From: Deltaproteobacteria bacterium
GTDB taxonomy: Bacteria; Myxococcota; UBA727; VGSZ01
Assembly (NCBI GenBank): GCA_020850995.1
Contig: JADZDP010000077.1
Location: 1 to 64,000, forward strand
Reading direction: 5' to 3'
DNA: 64,000 nucleotides
Positions 18,433 to 26,812 of this stretch are shown here, one piece after another. A program made the position numbers and the translations under genes. The notes beneath the pieces were generated by a model, which searched no databases, was not told where the DNA came from, and saw only the letters and a list, made by a program, of their open reading frames with translations. Positions within the stretch are counted from its first letter, which is position 1, and each line of letters opens with the position of its first letter.

Positions 18433-19809
18433 ATGCCCCGGCTGACGCACATCGCCCTCACCGCGCTCGCTGCCCTGCCCGTCGCGCTCGCCGCGCCGGC
18501 GCGCGCCGCGCAGATCACCGACGTGGCCGACGCCGTCGACGAGGTCGACCCCTTCGACGCCTACCTCGAGGTCAAGTTCGACATCACCCGCCACTCGGGG
18601 CTGCTCACGCGCGAGAACACGCAGCCGCCCGAGAACGACTCCTCCGCTGCGCCCCGCACCGCCGACGTGCGCGAGATGAGCTTCGAGCACGTCAAGTTCC
18701 GCATCAAGCCGCGCCTCGAGGTGGGCGTGTTTCGCGACCTGTCGGTGTTCGCCGAGTGGCCCATCGTCATCTGGCACCAGCAGACCTGGCGCTACGCTGA
18801 GGGCGTCGACGACAGCAAGTCGACCTTGCGGCGTGACCAGGCCTGCACCGACGGCGCCCGCGTGGGCGACGACGGTCTGTGCCCGGGCGGCGCCACGCCC
18901 ACCACGCCGCCCACCGTCGATGGCTGGCCCGAGACCCGCGGCGCAGGCAACACCGCGGCACGCATCGAGAACGGCGCCTACGGCTACCCCGCCAACACCT
19001 ACAACGCCTGGGCCTTCGACCAGAACTCCAGCGGCGGCTTCGTCGGCTACCGCCAGGGCTTCGACAACCCCACCTTCGGCGCGCGCTTCGCCTTCCCCAA
19101 CAACGAGCGCGACGACACCATGCCGACCATCATGCTGCAGGCCGACTACACGGCGCCCTTCCTGCAGTTCATGAACCCTACCACCGACGAGATCGAGGAC
19201 CCACAGAACCCCGGGCCCGTGGCCGACGGCGCGCACCGCTTCCACTTCCAGGTGGCCATGTCGAAGCGCTTCCTGGTCCTCGACCCCTACTTCGCGGTGG
19301 ACTACGGCTTCGGCTTGCCCGCGTCGGGCGCCTCGCTCGACGGCTACTTCCCGCGCCAGATCGGCACGTTCACCATCGGCACCGAGATCGTGCCCTACGA
19401 GGACAAGAAGCTGCAGCAGCGCTTCGCCATCGATGTGGCCGCGTTCGCCACCTACTACTCGGAGGGGCGCGACTACACCGAGATCTCCGACGTGTTCCGC
19501 GAGCAGACCTATACCGACCAACACGTGCGCAGCGGGCTCAAGGCCGGCATCTTCTTCAAGGCCATCGAGTACCTGTTCTTCGAGGTCAACGGCACCATCG
19601 CGCAAGACAGCGCGCACCTCTTGACCATCGAGGACTTCGGCCAGGACCTGGAGGGCATCGGCGGTGACTCGAATGACCAGGTCAACCTCGACAACCCGAA
19701 CGAGCGCAATCCCTTCTTCAACCCCTCCATCGACACGGCGGGGCGCCGCCTCAAGGTGCAGGAGGCGATGTACCTTGGTGTGCTGGTACACGCGGGCATC
19801 ACGTTCTGA
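18433..19809 (+). CDS. Exported protein, probably an outer-membrane beta-barrel, function unknown
   Basis: A 458-residue protein with a clear signal peptide ending APARAAQ (about 20-27). The mature part is rich in aromatic residues in alternating patterns typical of outer-membrane strands: FDAYLEVKFDITRH, FRIKPRLEVGVFRDLSVFAEW, HFHFQVAMSKRFLVLDPYFAVDYGFGL, and a final strand YLGVLVHAGITF ending in an aromatic Phe. A loop near 135-185 is rich in Thr/Gly/Asn. I do not recognise a named family; in myxobacteria such proteins are usually annotated as hypothetical or transporter-like. Converges with rsmI, only 39 bases apart. Confidence 0.7.
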   Translation: MPRLTHIALTALAALPVALAAPARAAQITDVADAVDEVDPFDAYLEVKFDITRHSGLLTRENTQPPENDSSAAPRTADVREMSFEHVKFRIKPRLEVGVFRDLSVFAEWPIVIWHQQTWRYAEGVDDSKSTLRRDQACTDGARVGDDGLCPGGATPTTPPTVDGWPETRGAGNTAARIENGAYGYPANTYNAWAFDQNSSGGFVGYRQGFDNPTFGARFAFPNNERDDTMPTIMLQADYTAPFLQFMNPTTDEIEDPQNPGPVADGAHRFHFQVAMSKRFLVLDPYFAVDYGFGLPASGASLDGYFPRQIGTFTIGTEIVPYEDKKLQQRFAIDVAAFATYYSEGRDYTEISDVFREQTYTDQHVRSGLKAGIFFKAIEYLFFEVNGTIAQDSAHLLTIEDFGQDLEGIGGDSNDQVNLDNPNERNPFFNPSIDTAGRRLKVQEAMYLGVLVHAGITF

Positions 19810-19848
19810 TCGGCCGGCGCGCGGGCCGCGCAGCGTCGCCACGCTTGC

Positions 19849-20697
19849 TCACGTGTCCTCGTCGCCACCCTGGTGCTGAGCGCGACCGGTGACCAGCGCG
19901 TAGGCCTCGCGCACCGTCATGCCGCTGGCCGCCGCGATGCGTCGCGCGCGCTCTTTGGGCGCCAACGTGGCGTCCTGCGCCAGCGCCGCCACGTCGACCT
20001 CGCTGACCGCCACCTGCGCCTCGGCTGCCTCGACGACGATGACCACCTCGCCCTTGTCGACGAAGGGCGGCGCCAGCGGTGCGCCGAGCACGCCGCGATG
20101 AAAGGTCTCGTGCAGCTTGGTGAGCTCGCGCGCCACCACCACGCGGCGCGCGCCCATGGCCTCGTGGAGATCGTCGAGGGTCTCCTGCACTCGAGCGGGC
20201 GCCTCGTAGATGACGGCGGCGAAGCCGGCGCGCACCACGTCGGCGAGCAAGGCGCGGCGCGCACGCCCGCGCCTCGGCAAGAAGCCGAGGAAGGCGAAGC
20301 GCGCCGTGTCGAGGCCCGCGCCCATGAGCGCCGCCACCAGCGCCGAGGGCCCGGGCAGCACCTCCACGCGGTAGCCGCGCGCCGCCACCGCCTCGACGAT
20401 GCGCCCGCCGGGATCCGAGAGCGCCGGCGCGCCCGCGTCGGTGATGAGCGCCACGTGCTCACCGCGCTCGAGCGCGCCGAGGACCGTGCCGATGCGCTCG
20501 CGCTCGTTGTGCGCGTGGCACGAGAGCGCGCGCCCGCCGGCGCCGACCTTGTCGAGCAATGGGCGGCTGTGGCGCGTGTCCTCGCACAACACCAGCGCCG
20601 CGCTCTTGAGCGCGGCGGCGGCGCGGGGCGCGAGATCGGCGAGGTTGCCGATGGGCGTCGCCACCACGAGCAGCGAGCCCTGGCCCTGCGCGCTCAC
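19849..20697 (-). CDS. rsmI: 16S rRNA (cytidine-1402-2'-O) methyltransferase
   Basis: A 282-residue SAM-dependent tetrapyrrole-methylase-fold enzyme acting on C1402 in the decoding centre. Family motifs are LLVVATPIGNLADL at the start, LCEDTRHS, SCHAHNE, LITDAGAPALSDPG and VEVLPGPSALVAAL. The C-terminus (LAPKERARRIAAASGMTVREAYALVTG) is the usual small helical tail. The start is the GTG at 20697, which shares bases with the TGA of yraN (GTGA 20694-20697). The upward extension of the frame is low-complexity noise over yraN. Last gene of a minus-strand run with rnhB and yraN. Confidence 0.93.
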   Translation of the reverse strand: MSAQGQGSLLVVATPIGNLADLAPRAAAALKSAALVLCEDTRHSRPLLDKVGAGGRALSCHAHNERERIGTVLGALERGEHVALITDAGAPALSDPGGRIVEAVAARGYRVEVLPGPSALVAALMGAGLDTARFAFLGFLPRRGRARRALLADVVRAGFAAVIYEAPARVQETLDDLHEAMGARRVVVARELTKLHETFHRGVLGAPLAPPFVDKGEVVIVVEAAEAQVAVSEVDVAALAQDATLAPKERARRIAAASGMTVREAYALVTGRAQHQGGDEDT

Positions 20698-21068
20698 GAC
20701 GCTGCCTCGAAGGCGCCGCGCACCAGCGTCACGCCGGCGTTGCTCACCACCACCACGTCGAAGCGGCATCGCGGTACCTGCGCTTGGGACGCCAACCACG
20801 CCGTCGCGGCGCGCGTCAGCCGACGCTGCTTCTTCGCGTCCACCGACACCAGCGCATCGAGCGTCTGCTTGCGACGGCGCACCTCGACGAAGCACACCAG
20901 CGGGCCCTCACGCGCCACGATGTCGATCTCGCCCCCCTTCGTGCGCACGTTGCGCGCCAACACCTGATAGCCCTCGCGCTCGAGGTGGGCCACGGCCAGA
21001 TCCTCGCCGGCCCTGCCCTTCTCCGTCGTGGAGCGCACGGCGGAACGCTCAGCCACCGCGCACCTCAC
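20694..21068 (-). CDS. yraN: YraN/UPF0102 nuclease-fold protein
   Basis: A protein of about 124 residues with the restriction-endonuclease-like YraN fold: KGRAGEDLAVAHLEREGY, GGEIDIVAREGPLVCFVEVRRR (the D-ExK-like site) and a late FDVVVVS. Its biochemical role is not established; it is widely found next to rnhB or rsmI, as here. The ATG at 21068 overlaps the end of rnhB by 20 bases. A GTG at 21056, 4 bases after the rnhB stop, is an equally good start and would give 120 residues. Confidence 0.88.
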   Translation of the reverse strand: MRCAVAERSAVRSTTEKGRAGEDLAVAHLEREGYQVLARNVRTKGGEIDIVAREGPLVCFVEVRRRKQTLDALVSVDAKKQRRLTRAATAWLASQAQVPRCRFDVVVVSNAGVTLVRGAFEAAS

Positions 21069-21738
21069 GCCCCACCAGCGCCGCGCGTACGGGCGCGAAG
21101 CTCCGGCGATGCACCGCGCAGGGCCCGACGCGCCCGAGCACCTCGAGGTGCTGGGGCGTGGGGTAGCCCTTGTGCTGGTCGAAGCCGTAGGCAGGATGGC
21201 GGGCGTGCTCGATCAGCATGCGCCGATCGCGCGTCACCTTGGCGATGATCGAGGCGGCCATGATGGCGCGGCTCTTGGCGTCGCCCTGGACGATGGTCTG
21301 CTGCATCACGCGTCGCGGCAGCGGCGCCGCCTGGTTGCCGTCGATGGCAGCAGCGACGATGGGCACCCCGAGGCGCTGCTCACACTGCGCGAACGCATGC
21401 GCCATGGCCTCGAGGGCGGCGCGCAGGACGTTGATCTCGTCGATGCGCGGCGCCTCCACCGAGGCCACGCCCCACGCGCGCGCGTGCTCGAGGATGCGGG
21501 GGTAGAGCGCCTCGCGCTCGGCCTCGGAGAGCTTCTTCGAGTCGTCGAGCCCATCGAGCGCCGCCGGCAGCGGCTCGGGCAAGACGCAGGCCGCCGCCAC
21601 CACCGGACCGGCGAGCGGCCCGCGCCCAGCCTCGTCGAGCCCCGCCACAGGGCGGCCGCCAAGCGCGCGCGACAACGCGAGGACCGGATCACCCTCGTCG
21701 AGGAACAGCGAGCACGCGGGTGGGTTGCGCCGAGCCAT
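21049..21738 (-). CDS. rnhB: Ribonuclease HII
   Basis: A 229-residue endonuclease removing ribonucleotides from DNA. The catalytic acidic residues are visible in VAGLDEAGRGPLAGPVVAA (Asp, Glu), in the region IVAAAIDGNQ, and in a further Asp in GDAKSRAIMAASIIAKVTRD. The end, HPAYGFDQHKGYPTPQH, is typical. A short N-terminal extension (ACSLFLDEGDPVLALSRAL) precedes the core. The gene lies 6 bases downstream of the degenerate SMC-like gene rather than directly after rplS, the common order in other bacteria. Confidence 0.95.
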   Translation of the reverse strand: MARRNPPACSLFLDEGDPVLALSRALGGRPVAGLDEAGRGPLAGPVVAAACVLPEPLPAALDGLDDSKKLSEAEREALYPRILEHARAWGVASVEAPRIDEINVLRAALEAMAHAFAQCEQRLGVPIVAAAIDGNQAAPLPRRVMQQTIVQGDAKSRAIMAASIIAKVTRDRRMLIEHARHPAYGFDQHKGYPTPQHLEVLGRVGPCAVHRRSFAPVRAALVGREVRGG

Positions 21739-21744
21739 CGCGCC

Positions 21745-23736
21745 TCAACGGATGGTGGTCTTGGCGGTGATGCACACGACCTGCGTGGAGCTGGCCAAGA
21801 ACGCGAGCATGCGGGCCAAGAGCGGCCCCTTCGCATCGGGCAGCCCGTCGAGGCTGCGGTCGAAGATCACCGGCACGCGCCCGCGTTTGAGCGCGCCCTC
21901 GACGAGCGCGATCTTGATCGCCAGCCACGCCACGTCACGGTCGGCGGCCGGCAGGTAGCCGAAGGCCAGCTCCTCGCCGCCGGCGGCGTCGACCAGGTGC
22001 GTCTGCAGGCCGTTCGTGAAGCGCACCTCGCGGTAGCGCCCATCGGTGAGCGCGCTGATCACCTGCGATGCGCGCGGCGCGCACGCCGTGGCCAAGTCCT
22101 CGATGGGTGCATGAAACACGTCGCGCGCCAGATCGAGCATGCGGCGGCCCAGGTCGGGTGCCGCCTGCAGCCCCTGCGATGACGCCGTCTCCGTGGCAGC
22201 AGGCGCGGCCTTGGGGGTGGGCTCTTGGGCCGGGGCCGCCGTGGGCGCCGTCAGCGCCGCCTCGATCTCCGCCTTCTCACGCTCGAGGTCGCCGTGGCCG
22301 CCGAAGCCCCCCTGCCCCTGCAGTTGCTCCTCGAGCGAGCGCAGGCGCGCCTGGAGCTCGGCCTGCTGCGCCTCGATGCTCTGCAGGTCGCCGCCCTTCT
22401 CGGCCTCGATCAGGGCTGCCTTGGTCTGCACCGCCATGCGCTGCGCATCGTCGCGCGCGGTCAGGCGCGCCGCCAGGTCGGGGAGCTGCTCGAGGGTGTG
22501 GCCGTGCTTCTCGAGGAGCGCGGTCACGTGTTGTTCGTCGATGCGGTAGCGCTCCTCGAGGCGCCGGCGCTCGGTGTCGAGCCGCTCGAGGCGACGAGCC
22601 ACCGCGGCGCCACCCTCGAGATCGCCGAGCACGCGTAGGCCCCCGTACAGCGCCAGACCGAAGCCCGGGATGTCGAGGAAGGCGATCCACCGAAGCGGCG
22701 GCAACGCCACCGCGCCGATGACCCCGAGCAGGATCGCGCCTACGCCCACGCCCATGCCCACGCGCACGAACAGGTCGCGCTGCGCCACCTCGATGGGCTT
22801 CTGGCGTCCGCGGCGATCGAGCGTGGTCGCCGACTGCAGTTGCTGATCGCGCTCGGCGCCGATGCGCTGCAGATCGCGCTCGTGCTCGACGCGTATGCGG
22901 CGCAGGCGCTCGCCCTGGGCCACCAGGTCGCTCGGGATCGCCTCGAGGTCCGCGAAGCGCCGCGCCGCCTCGTCGGCCTGCTGCGCGCTGCGCCGAAGCG
23001 TGACGAGCGGTTTGAGCCTGCCATCGAGCTCGAACAGGCGCTTTTGCAGACCGTCGATCTCGAACTCGAGCTCTTTGACCCCCTGCGCGGCGCCCAGGGC
23101 GGCGTTGATCTCCTCCAGGCGCAGCCGAAGCGCCGCCTCATCGCGCCCGTCGGCGACCGGCGCGCCCTCGTCGGAGAAGCCCGGCGGCAGCGGCTTGTGG
23201 GCCGGCGCGCCGCCGTCGCCCCCCCACGCGCCGAAGCCCGGCGGCAGCGGCTTCTCCGCCTTGCCGGCAGAGCCCTGCGCCGCGCGCTCCGCCGGAGCAG
23301 GCGCGCGGCGCGCGCGCTGCGAGGGCAGGTCGTCGTGCACCGCGAAGAAGAGCTCGCGCAGGATGTCCTCCTGCGGGAAGCCCACCTGCGCTGTCACGGC
23401 TTGCGCGATCTCCGCGCCTGCCGTGCTGATGGGCTCGACCTTGGCGTCGACCAAGCGCTGCAGCGCGCGGCGCCCGCTCTGCACCTCGTGCAAGAGGCGG
23501 AACACGCCGCCGTCCCGGCCACGCACCGTCAGCGCCACGCGCCCCTGCTGGCCCGGCGCCTCGAGGTCCTTGAGGGTGGGCTCGGTGCCCTTCGGGTAGA
23601 GCAGGTCGAGCATGACGCGCACATAGAGCTGCTCGCGCGGGCCCGCCGCGATCATGTTCACCGGCTGCCCGAACGCGACCCGCGTGGGCTCGACGGCGCC
23701 GGTAAGGCCCTGCAGGTAGAGCTCGACCAGATCCAC
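21745..23736 (-). CDS. Degenerate SMC/YhaN-like coiled-coil protein lacking Walker A
   Basis: A 663-residue protein whose ends resemble the split ATPase head of YhaN/RecF/SMC-type proteins. The N-terminus shows strands and VNMIAAGP where a P-loop would begin, but GPREQLYVR replaces GxxxxGK[ST]. The C-terminus keeps the order of later motifs: LAFGYLPAADRDVAWLAIKI in place of the LSGG signature, VPVIFDRSLDGLPDA in place of Walker B (Asp-Arg instead of Asp-Asp or Asp-Glu), and QVVCITAK. Between them are long coiled coils (about 205-305 and 365-500) interrupted by two membrane segments (about 327-367). There are also two PLPPGF repeats near 165-190. It is probably not an ATPase. GTG start at 23736. 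Confidence 0.7.
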   Translation of the reverse strand: MDLVELYLQGLTGAVEPTRVAFGQPVNMIAAGPREQLYVRVMLDLLYPKGTEPTLKDLEAPGQQGRVALTVRGRDGGVFRLLHEVQSGRRALQRLVDAKVEPISTAGAEIAQAVTAQVGFPQEDILRELFFAVHDDLPSQRARRAPAPAERAAQGSAGKAEKPLPPGFGAWGGDGGAPAHKPLPPGFSDEGAPVADGRDEAALRLRLEEINAALGAAQGVKELEFEIDGLQKRLFELDGRLKPLVTLRRSAQQADEAARRFADLEAIPSDLVAQGERLRRIRVEHERDLQRIGAERDQQLQSATTLDRRGRQKPIEVAQRDLFVRVGMGVGVGAILLGVIGAVALPPLRWIAFLDIPGFGLALYGGLRVLGDLEGGAAVARRLERLDTERRRLEERYRIDEQHVTALLEKHGHTLEQLPDLAARLTARDDAQRMAVQTKAALIEAEKGGDLQSIEAQQAELQARLRSLEEQLQGQGGFGGHGDLEREKAEIEAALTAPTAAPAQEPTPKAAPAATETASSQGLQAAPDLGRRMLDLARDVFHAPIEDLATACAPRASQVISALTDGRYREVRFTNGLQTHLVDAAGGEELAFGYLPAADRDVAWLAIKIALVEGALKRGRVPVIFDRSLDGLPDAKGPLLARMLAFLASSTQVVCITAKTTIR

Positions 23737-23767
23737 GGAGACGGAGTGTACTCGAAGCCGCTCTACG

Positions 23768-23791
23768 AAAAGCGCGGCCCGAGGGCCGCGC
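23768..23791 (-). terminator. Rho-independent terminator downstream of rplS
   Basis: GCGCGGCCC (23772-23780) and GGGCCGCGC (23783-23791) form a perfect 9-bp stem with a 2-base loop. On the minus strand the stem is followed by TTTT (complement of 23768-23771). It lies 45 bases beyond the rplS stop and before the start of the SMC-like gene, so it should separate the two transcripts. Confidence 0.85.
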
Positions 23792-23836
23792 CATGACGGT
23801 CACCGCGGGGTGGCCGCTGCGGTGGGAGCGTCGGCC

Positions 23837-24238
23837 TCAGGTGGCGTCGGCCGCCGCCTCGTCGCGAGTCGAAACCACGGTGCCGAACTCGGCCAGCGCC
23901 TTGATGCGCGCCTTCTTGCCGCGCAGGTTGCGCAGGTAGAACAGGCGGGCGCGACGCACGCGGCCGCGCTGCAGCACGTCGACCTTGTCGATCTGCGGCG
24001 ACGCCAAGGGGAAGACGCGCTCGACGCCCTGGCCGAAGCTCATCTTGCGCACGGTGACGGTGCCGCGGTTGCCGCCGCGCCGGAGCGCGATGCACACGCC
24101 CTCGAAGGCCTGCACGCGGGTCTTGTCGCCCTCAAGGATCTTGAAGTGGACACGCACGGTGTCGCCGGGGCGGAACGCCGGCAGCTTCTTCACTTGGGCG
24201 GTTTCGATGGCGGTGATGATGGGGGACGTGCTGGACAT
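23837..24238 (-). CDS. rplS: 50S ribosomal protein L19
   Basis: A 133-residue ribosomal protein at the 30S-50S interface. The core is typical: [54 protein letters not shown] and [28 protein letters not shown] 24238 gives the usual L19 start, and a frame extension of 20 residues is unlike the family. The C-terminal tail ([16 protein letters not shown]) is slightly long. The usual upstream partners rpsP, rimM and trmD are absent; the gene is divergent from an HTH protein and stands alone, closed by its own terminator. Confidence 0.97.
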   Translation of the reverse strand: MSSTSPIITAIETAQVKKLPAFRPGDTVRVHFKILEGDKTRVQAFEGVCIALRRGGNRGTVTVRKMSFGQGVERVFPLASPQIDKVDVLQRGRVRRARLFYLRNLRGKKARIKALAEFGTVVSTRDEAAADAT

Positions 24239-24332
24239 GCTGCGCTCGACTCGGCGGGGCGACCCGCGGATGGTGGACGGGAGCGGGCACTGGAGCAAGC
24301 CTGGCGCCCGTCGTCAACCGGTTTCGCGCTGC

Positions 24333-24360
24333 TTGACACAAGTTGGGGAACCGCTACAAC
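24333..24360 (+). promoter_or_regulatory. Probable sigma-70 promoter of the H1-linker/HTH gene
   Basis: A consensus TTGACA (24333-24338) and TACAAC (24355-24360) are separated by 16 bases. The next good start, ATG 24388 with GGAAG at 24377-24381, is 27 bases downstream. The placement also argues against a TTG start at 24343, which would lie inside the promoter. Confidence 0.55.
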
Positions 24361-24387
24361 CCGTCGTTCCTCCGACGGAAGCGGCGC

Positions 24388-25251
24388 ATGGTCTTCAACA
24401 GCAAACAGCTGGAAGAGCTCGAGAGCATCCACGACTCCACTGGAGCGTTCGAGGAGGAGGCTGACGACGATGCCTTCTCCGACGACGTCGGTGAAGCGGC
24501 CATGGACTGGCGGCGCGGCCTCATCGAGGAGGCCGCCGAGAACATCAAGCGTGCCCGTGGCCGGCCGGTGGAGGCGAACATCCACTACCCCATTGGCTCC
24601 ATGCTCTTCGATCGCGATGTCCGCCGCTTCGGCCGCGTGCAGCGCTCGGTGCCTGGCTACCTGAAGATCGCGTACCTTGCCGGCGGCGACCGCGAGTACG
24701 GCAACCTCGATCTCGACGGCTACCTGCGCGAGTACGGCGCCAGGAGGCGCCTGTCGGAGCTCTCGGAGCAGCTCGGCCTGCCCGACGGCGAGGTGGGCCA
24801 TGAGCTCGAGCGCATGGGCATCGTGCCGCTCGAGGAGCCCGAGGTGGTTGAGGCGCCCGCACCTGCCGAGGCCGCCGCGCCACCCCCACCCTTCGCGCGC
24901 GCCGCGCGCCCCGCCACCGAAGGGGACGTGGCCGGGACCCAGGCGCCGGCCGCCGCGCAGGCAACCGCCAAGCCCACGGGCAAGGCGGGGAAGGCCGCTC
25001 CGCCGACGACGCCGAAGGCCGCCGCGCCGGCCAAGGCCGCCGCCAAGCCCACGGGCAAGCCGGCGCCCGCCACGGGCAAGCCGGCGCCCGCCTCGGGCAA
25101 GGCCGCCAACCCCATCGACGATCCGAACGGCTACATCAAGGCGAACTACCAGGCCATGTCGAACCGCGAGCTGGCGCGCCTCACGGGCCTGTCGGAGCAC
25201 ACCATTCGCCGCAAGCTCGGCGAGTGGAGCCTGAAGCGCAAGAAGGACTGA
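24388..25251 (+). CDS. Protein with a histone-H1-like Lys/Ala/Pro linker and a C-terminal HTH
   Basis: A 287-residue protein of unknown function. The N-terminal 170 residues are acidic then mixed helical (LEELESIHDSTGAFEEEADDD; LREYGARRRLSELSEQLGL). A low-complexity linker follows (about 190-250), with repeated KPTGK and KPAPATGK units like histone-H1 tails. The last 35 residues (MSNRELARLTGLSEHTIRRK) form a helix-turn-helix. This order suggests a nucleoid-associated or regulatory DNA-binding protein; no family name is claimed. Start ATG 24388 is supported by GGAAG 6 bases upstream and by the promoter at 24333. Divergent from rplS. Confidence 0.7.
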   Translation: MVFNSKQLEELESIHDSTGAFEEEADDDAFSDDVGEAAMDWRRGLIEEAAENIKRARGRPVEANIHYPIGSMLFDRDVRRFGRVQRSVPGYLKIAYLAGGDREYGNLDLDGYLREYGARRRLSELSEQLGLPDGEVGHELERMGIVPLEEPEVVEAPAPAEAAAPPPPFARAARPATEGDVAGTQAPAAAQATAKPTGKAGKAAPPTTPKAAAPAKAAAKPTGKPAPATGKPAPASGKAANPIDDPNGYIKANYQAMSNRELARLTGLSEHTIRRKLGEWSLKRKKD

Positions 25252-25303
25252 CGACGGACGGACTGACGACGGGCCGAGGGCGCGCGAGCGTCGTCGGCCA
25301 GGC

Positions 25304-26794
25304 TCAGCGCGATACCAGCTCGGCGGTCTCGTCCTCGTGGAAGAACTCGACCTCCTCCCAGATGCGGGAGAGGTCGCCCTGCCACTTGTCGCGTAGCAGT
25401 GCCAACAAGCGCTCCGCGAAGGTCTGGCCGAGCGCCACGCTCTCCACCAGCGGGCGCAGGAAGCGCGTCTCGTCCCGCCCGGCGGCGTCGCGGCAGCAGA
25501 GGCGCGCGAGGCCGCCCGCAGCGATGTCGAGCAGGCGCTCGCACAGGGGGAGGATGGGCCCGCGCGCGCTCTCCGCCCGGTAGCCGCGCACCAGCACGTC
25601 GGCACGCAGGCGCACCAGCGCGTCGGCGTCGAGGAAGTCGAGCAGCTCCGCGGCCTGGTCGCGCGCCGTGGGGTCGTAGAGCAGGCCCTTGTGCAGCGCC
25701 GGCAGCGCGCAGATGCGACTCCAGGGGCCGCAGTCGGCGGCGCGCACCTCGAGCACGCGCTTGAGGCGCACCTCGAAGAACACGGTGGTGAGGTGGTCGG
25801 CGAAGTCGCGCTGGGTCGCTTGCACCCGCGTGCCACCGACGAGCAGGCCCTCGCGCAAGAAGGTGCGGAACGACGCGCCCGCCACGTCGTGGTGCACGCC
25901 GTCTCGGCGGACGAAGTACATGGGCACGTCGAGCACGCACTCGACCCAGCGCCGATAGCCAAAGCCCGGCTCGAGCACCACAGCGGGGAAGCCGGCGCGG
26001 CGTGGATCGGTGTCGGCCCACACGCGCTGCCGCTCCGACAACACGCCGCTCGGGCGACCTTCGACGAAGGGGCTATTGGCGAACAGCGCCGCCACCAAGG
26101 GCGCGGCGCGCAGCGCCACAGCGAAGGAGCGCACCATGTCGTCTTCGCTGGCCCAGTCGAAATTGGCTTGCACGGTGGCGGTGCGCTTCATCATGTCGAC
26201 GCCGCGGGCGCCCACCGTGGGCATGTAGCGCTCCATCACCGCGTAGCGCGCCTTCGGCACCGTGGGCATCTCGTCCCAACGGGCGGTGGGGTGAAAGCCC
26301 ATGCCGATGAAGCCGATGCCGCGCGGCAGGCACAGCCGGCGCAACAGGCACAGGTGGCGGCCGACCTCTGCGCACGTCTCGTGGATGGTCGACAGCGGCG
26401 CGCCCGAGAGCTCGAGCTGCCCGCCGGGCTCGAGCGTGATGGAGCCGTCGGCCCGATAGAGCGCGATGACGTGACCGCCGTCCTCCACGGGCGTCCAGGC
26501 GCCGACGCGCCGCTCCTCGTCGTCGTCGGCGATGGCCCGCAACAGCGCCTCGATGCCCTGTGGGCCGTGGTAGGGCAGCGGCCGATGGTCGGCGCGCAGG
26601 AAGCCGAACTTCTCGTGCTCGGTGCCCACGCGAAACTGCGCGCGCGGCTTCTCCGCCGTGCGGAAGAATTCCACGAGCTCGTCGACCCCGCGAAGGGGTG
26701 CGCCGGGATCGTCTGCTGAGCCCGGGAGCACCGTGCTCACGCGGCGCACCGGTCTCGCAGCGTCTGCCCGCTGCCGCTTGCGCCGCGCGCCCAT
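25304..26794 (-). CDS. gshA: Glutamate-cysteine ligase, plant/proteobacterial GCS2 type
   Basis: About 496 residues; makes gamma-glutamylcysteine, the first step of glutathione synthesis. Typical motifs are FRVGTEHEKFGF, SITLEPGGQLELSGAPL, GIGFIGMGFHPTARWDEMP, MKRTATVQANFDW and GYRRWVECVLDVPMYFVRR. These match the long GCL family of plants and alpha/delta-proteobacteria, not the E. coli type. ATG 26794 would leave only 18 bases to the divergent gene's start, so a GTG at 26740 or 26731 (just before STVLPGS) is at least as likely. Glutathione synthetase is encoded divergently 0.8 kb away, so the locus holds the whole pathway. Confidence 0.9.
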   Translation of the reverse strand: MGARRKRQRADAARPVRRVSTVLPGSADDPGAPLRGVDELVEFFRTAEKPRAQFRVGTEHEKFGFLRADHRPLPYHGPQGIEALLRAIADDDEERRVGAWTPVEDGGHVIALYRADGSITLEPGGQLELSGAPLSTIHETCAEVGRHLCLLRRLCLPRGIGFIGMGFHPTARWDEMPTVPKARYAVMERYMPTVGARGVDMMKRTATVQANFDWASEDDMVRSFAVALRAAPLVAALFANSPFVEGRPSGVLSERQRVWADTDPRRAGFPAVVLEPGFGYRRWVECVLDVPMYFVRRDGVHHDVAGASFRTFLREGLLVGGTRVQATQRDFADHLTTVFFEVRLKRVLEVRAADCGPWSRICALPALHKGLLYDPTARDQAAELLDFLDADALVRLRADVLVRGYRAESARGPILPLCERLLDIAAGGLARLCCRDAAGRDETRFLRPLVESVALGQTFAERLLALLRDKWQGDLSRIWEEVEFFHEDETAELVSR

Positions 26795-26812
26795 CCCCGG
26801 GAAGCTCCCTGC

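Noticed and set aside
25475..25500. GGCGGCGTCGCG resembling one end of the 57-base core
   Set aside because: Inside gshA coding sequence, no further core similarity and no flanking arms; chance match in G+C-rich DNA.
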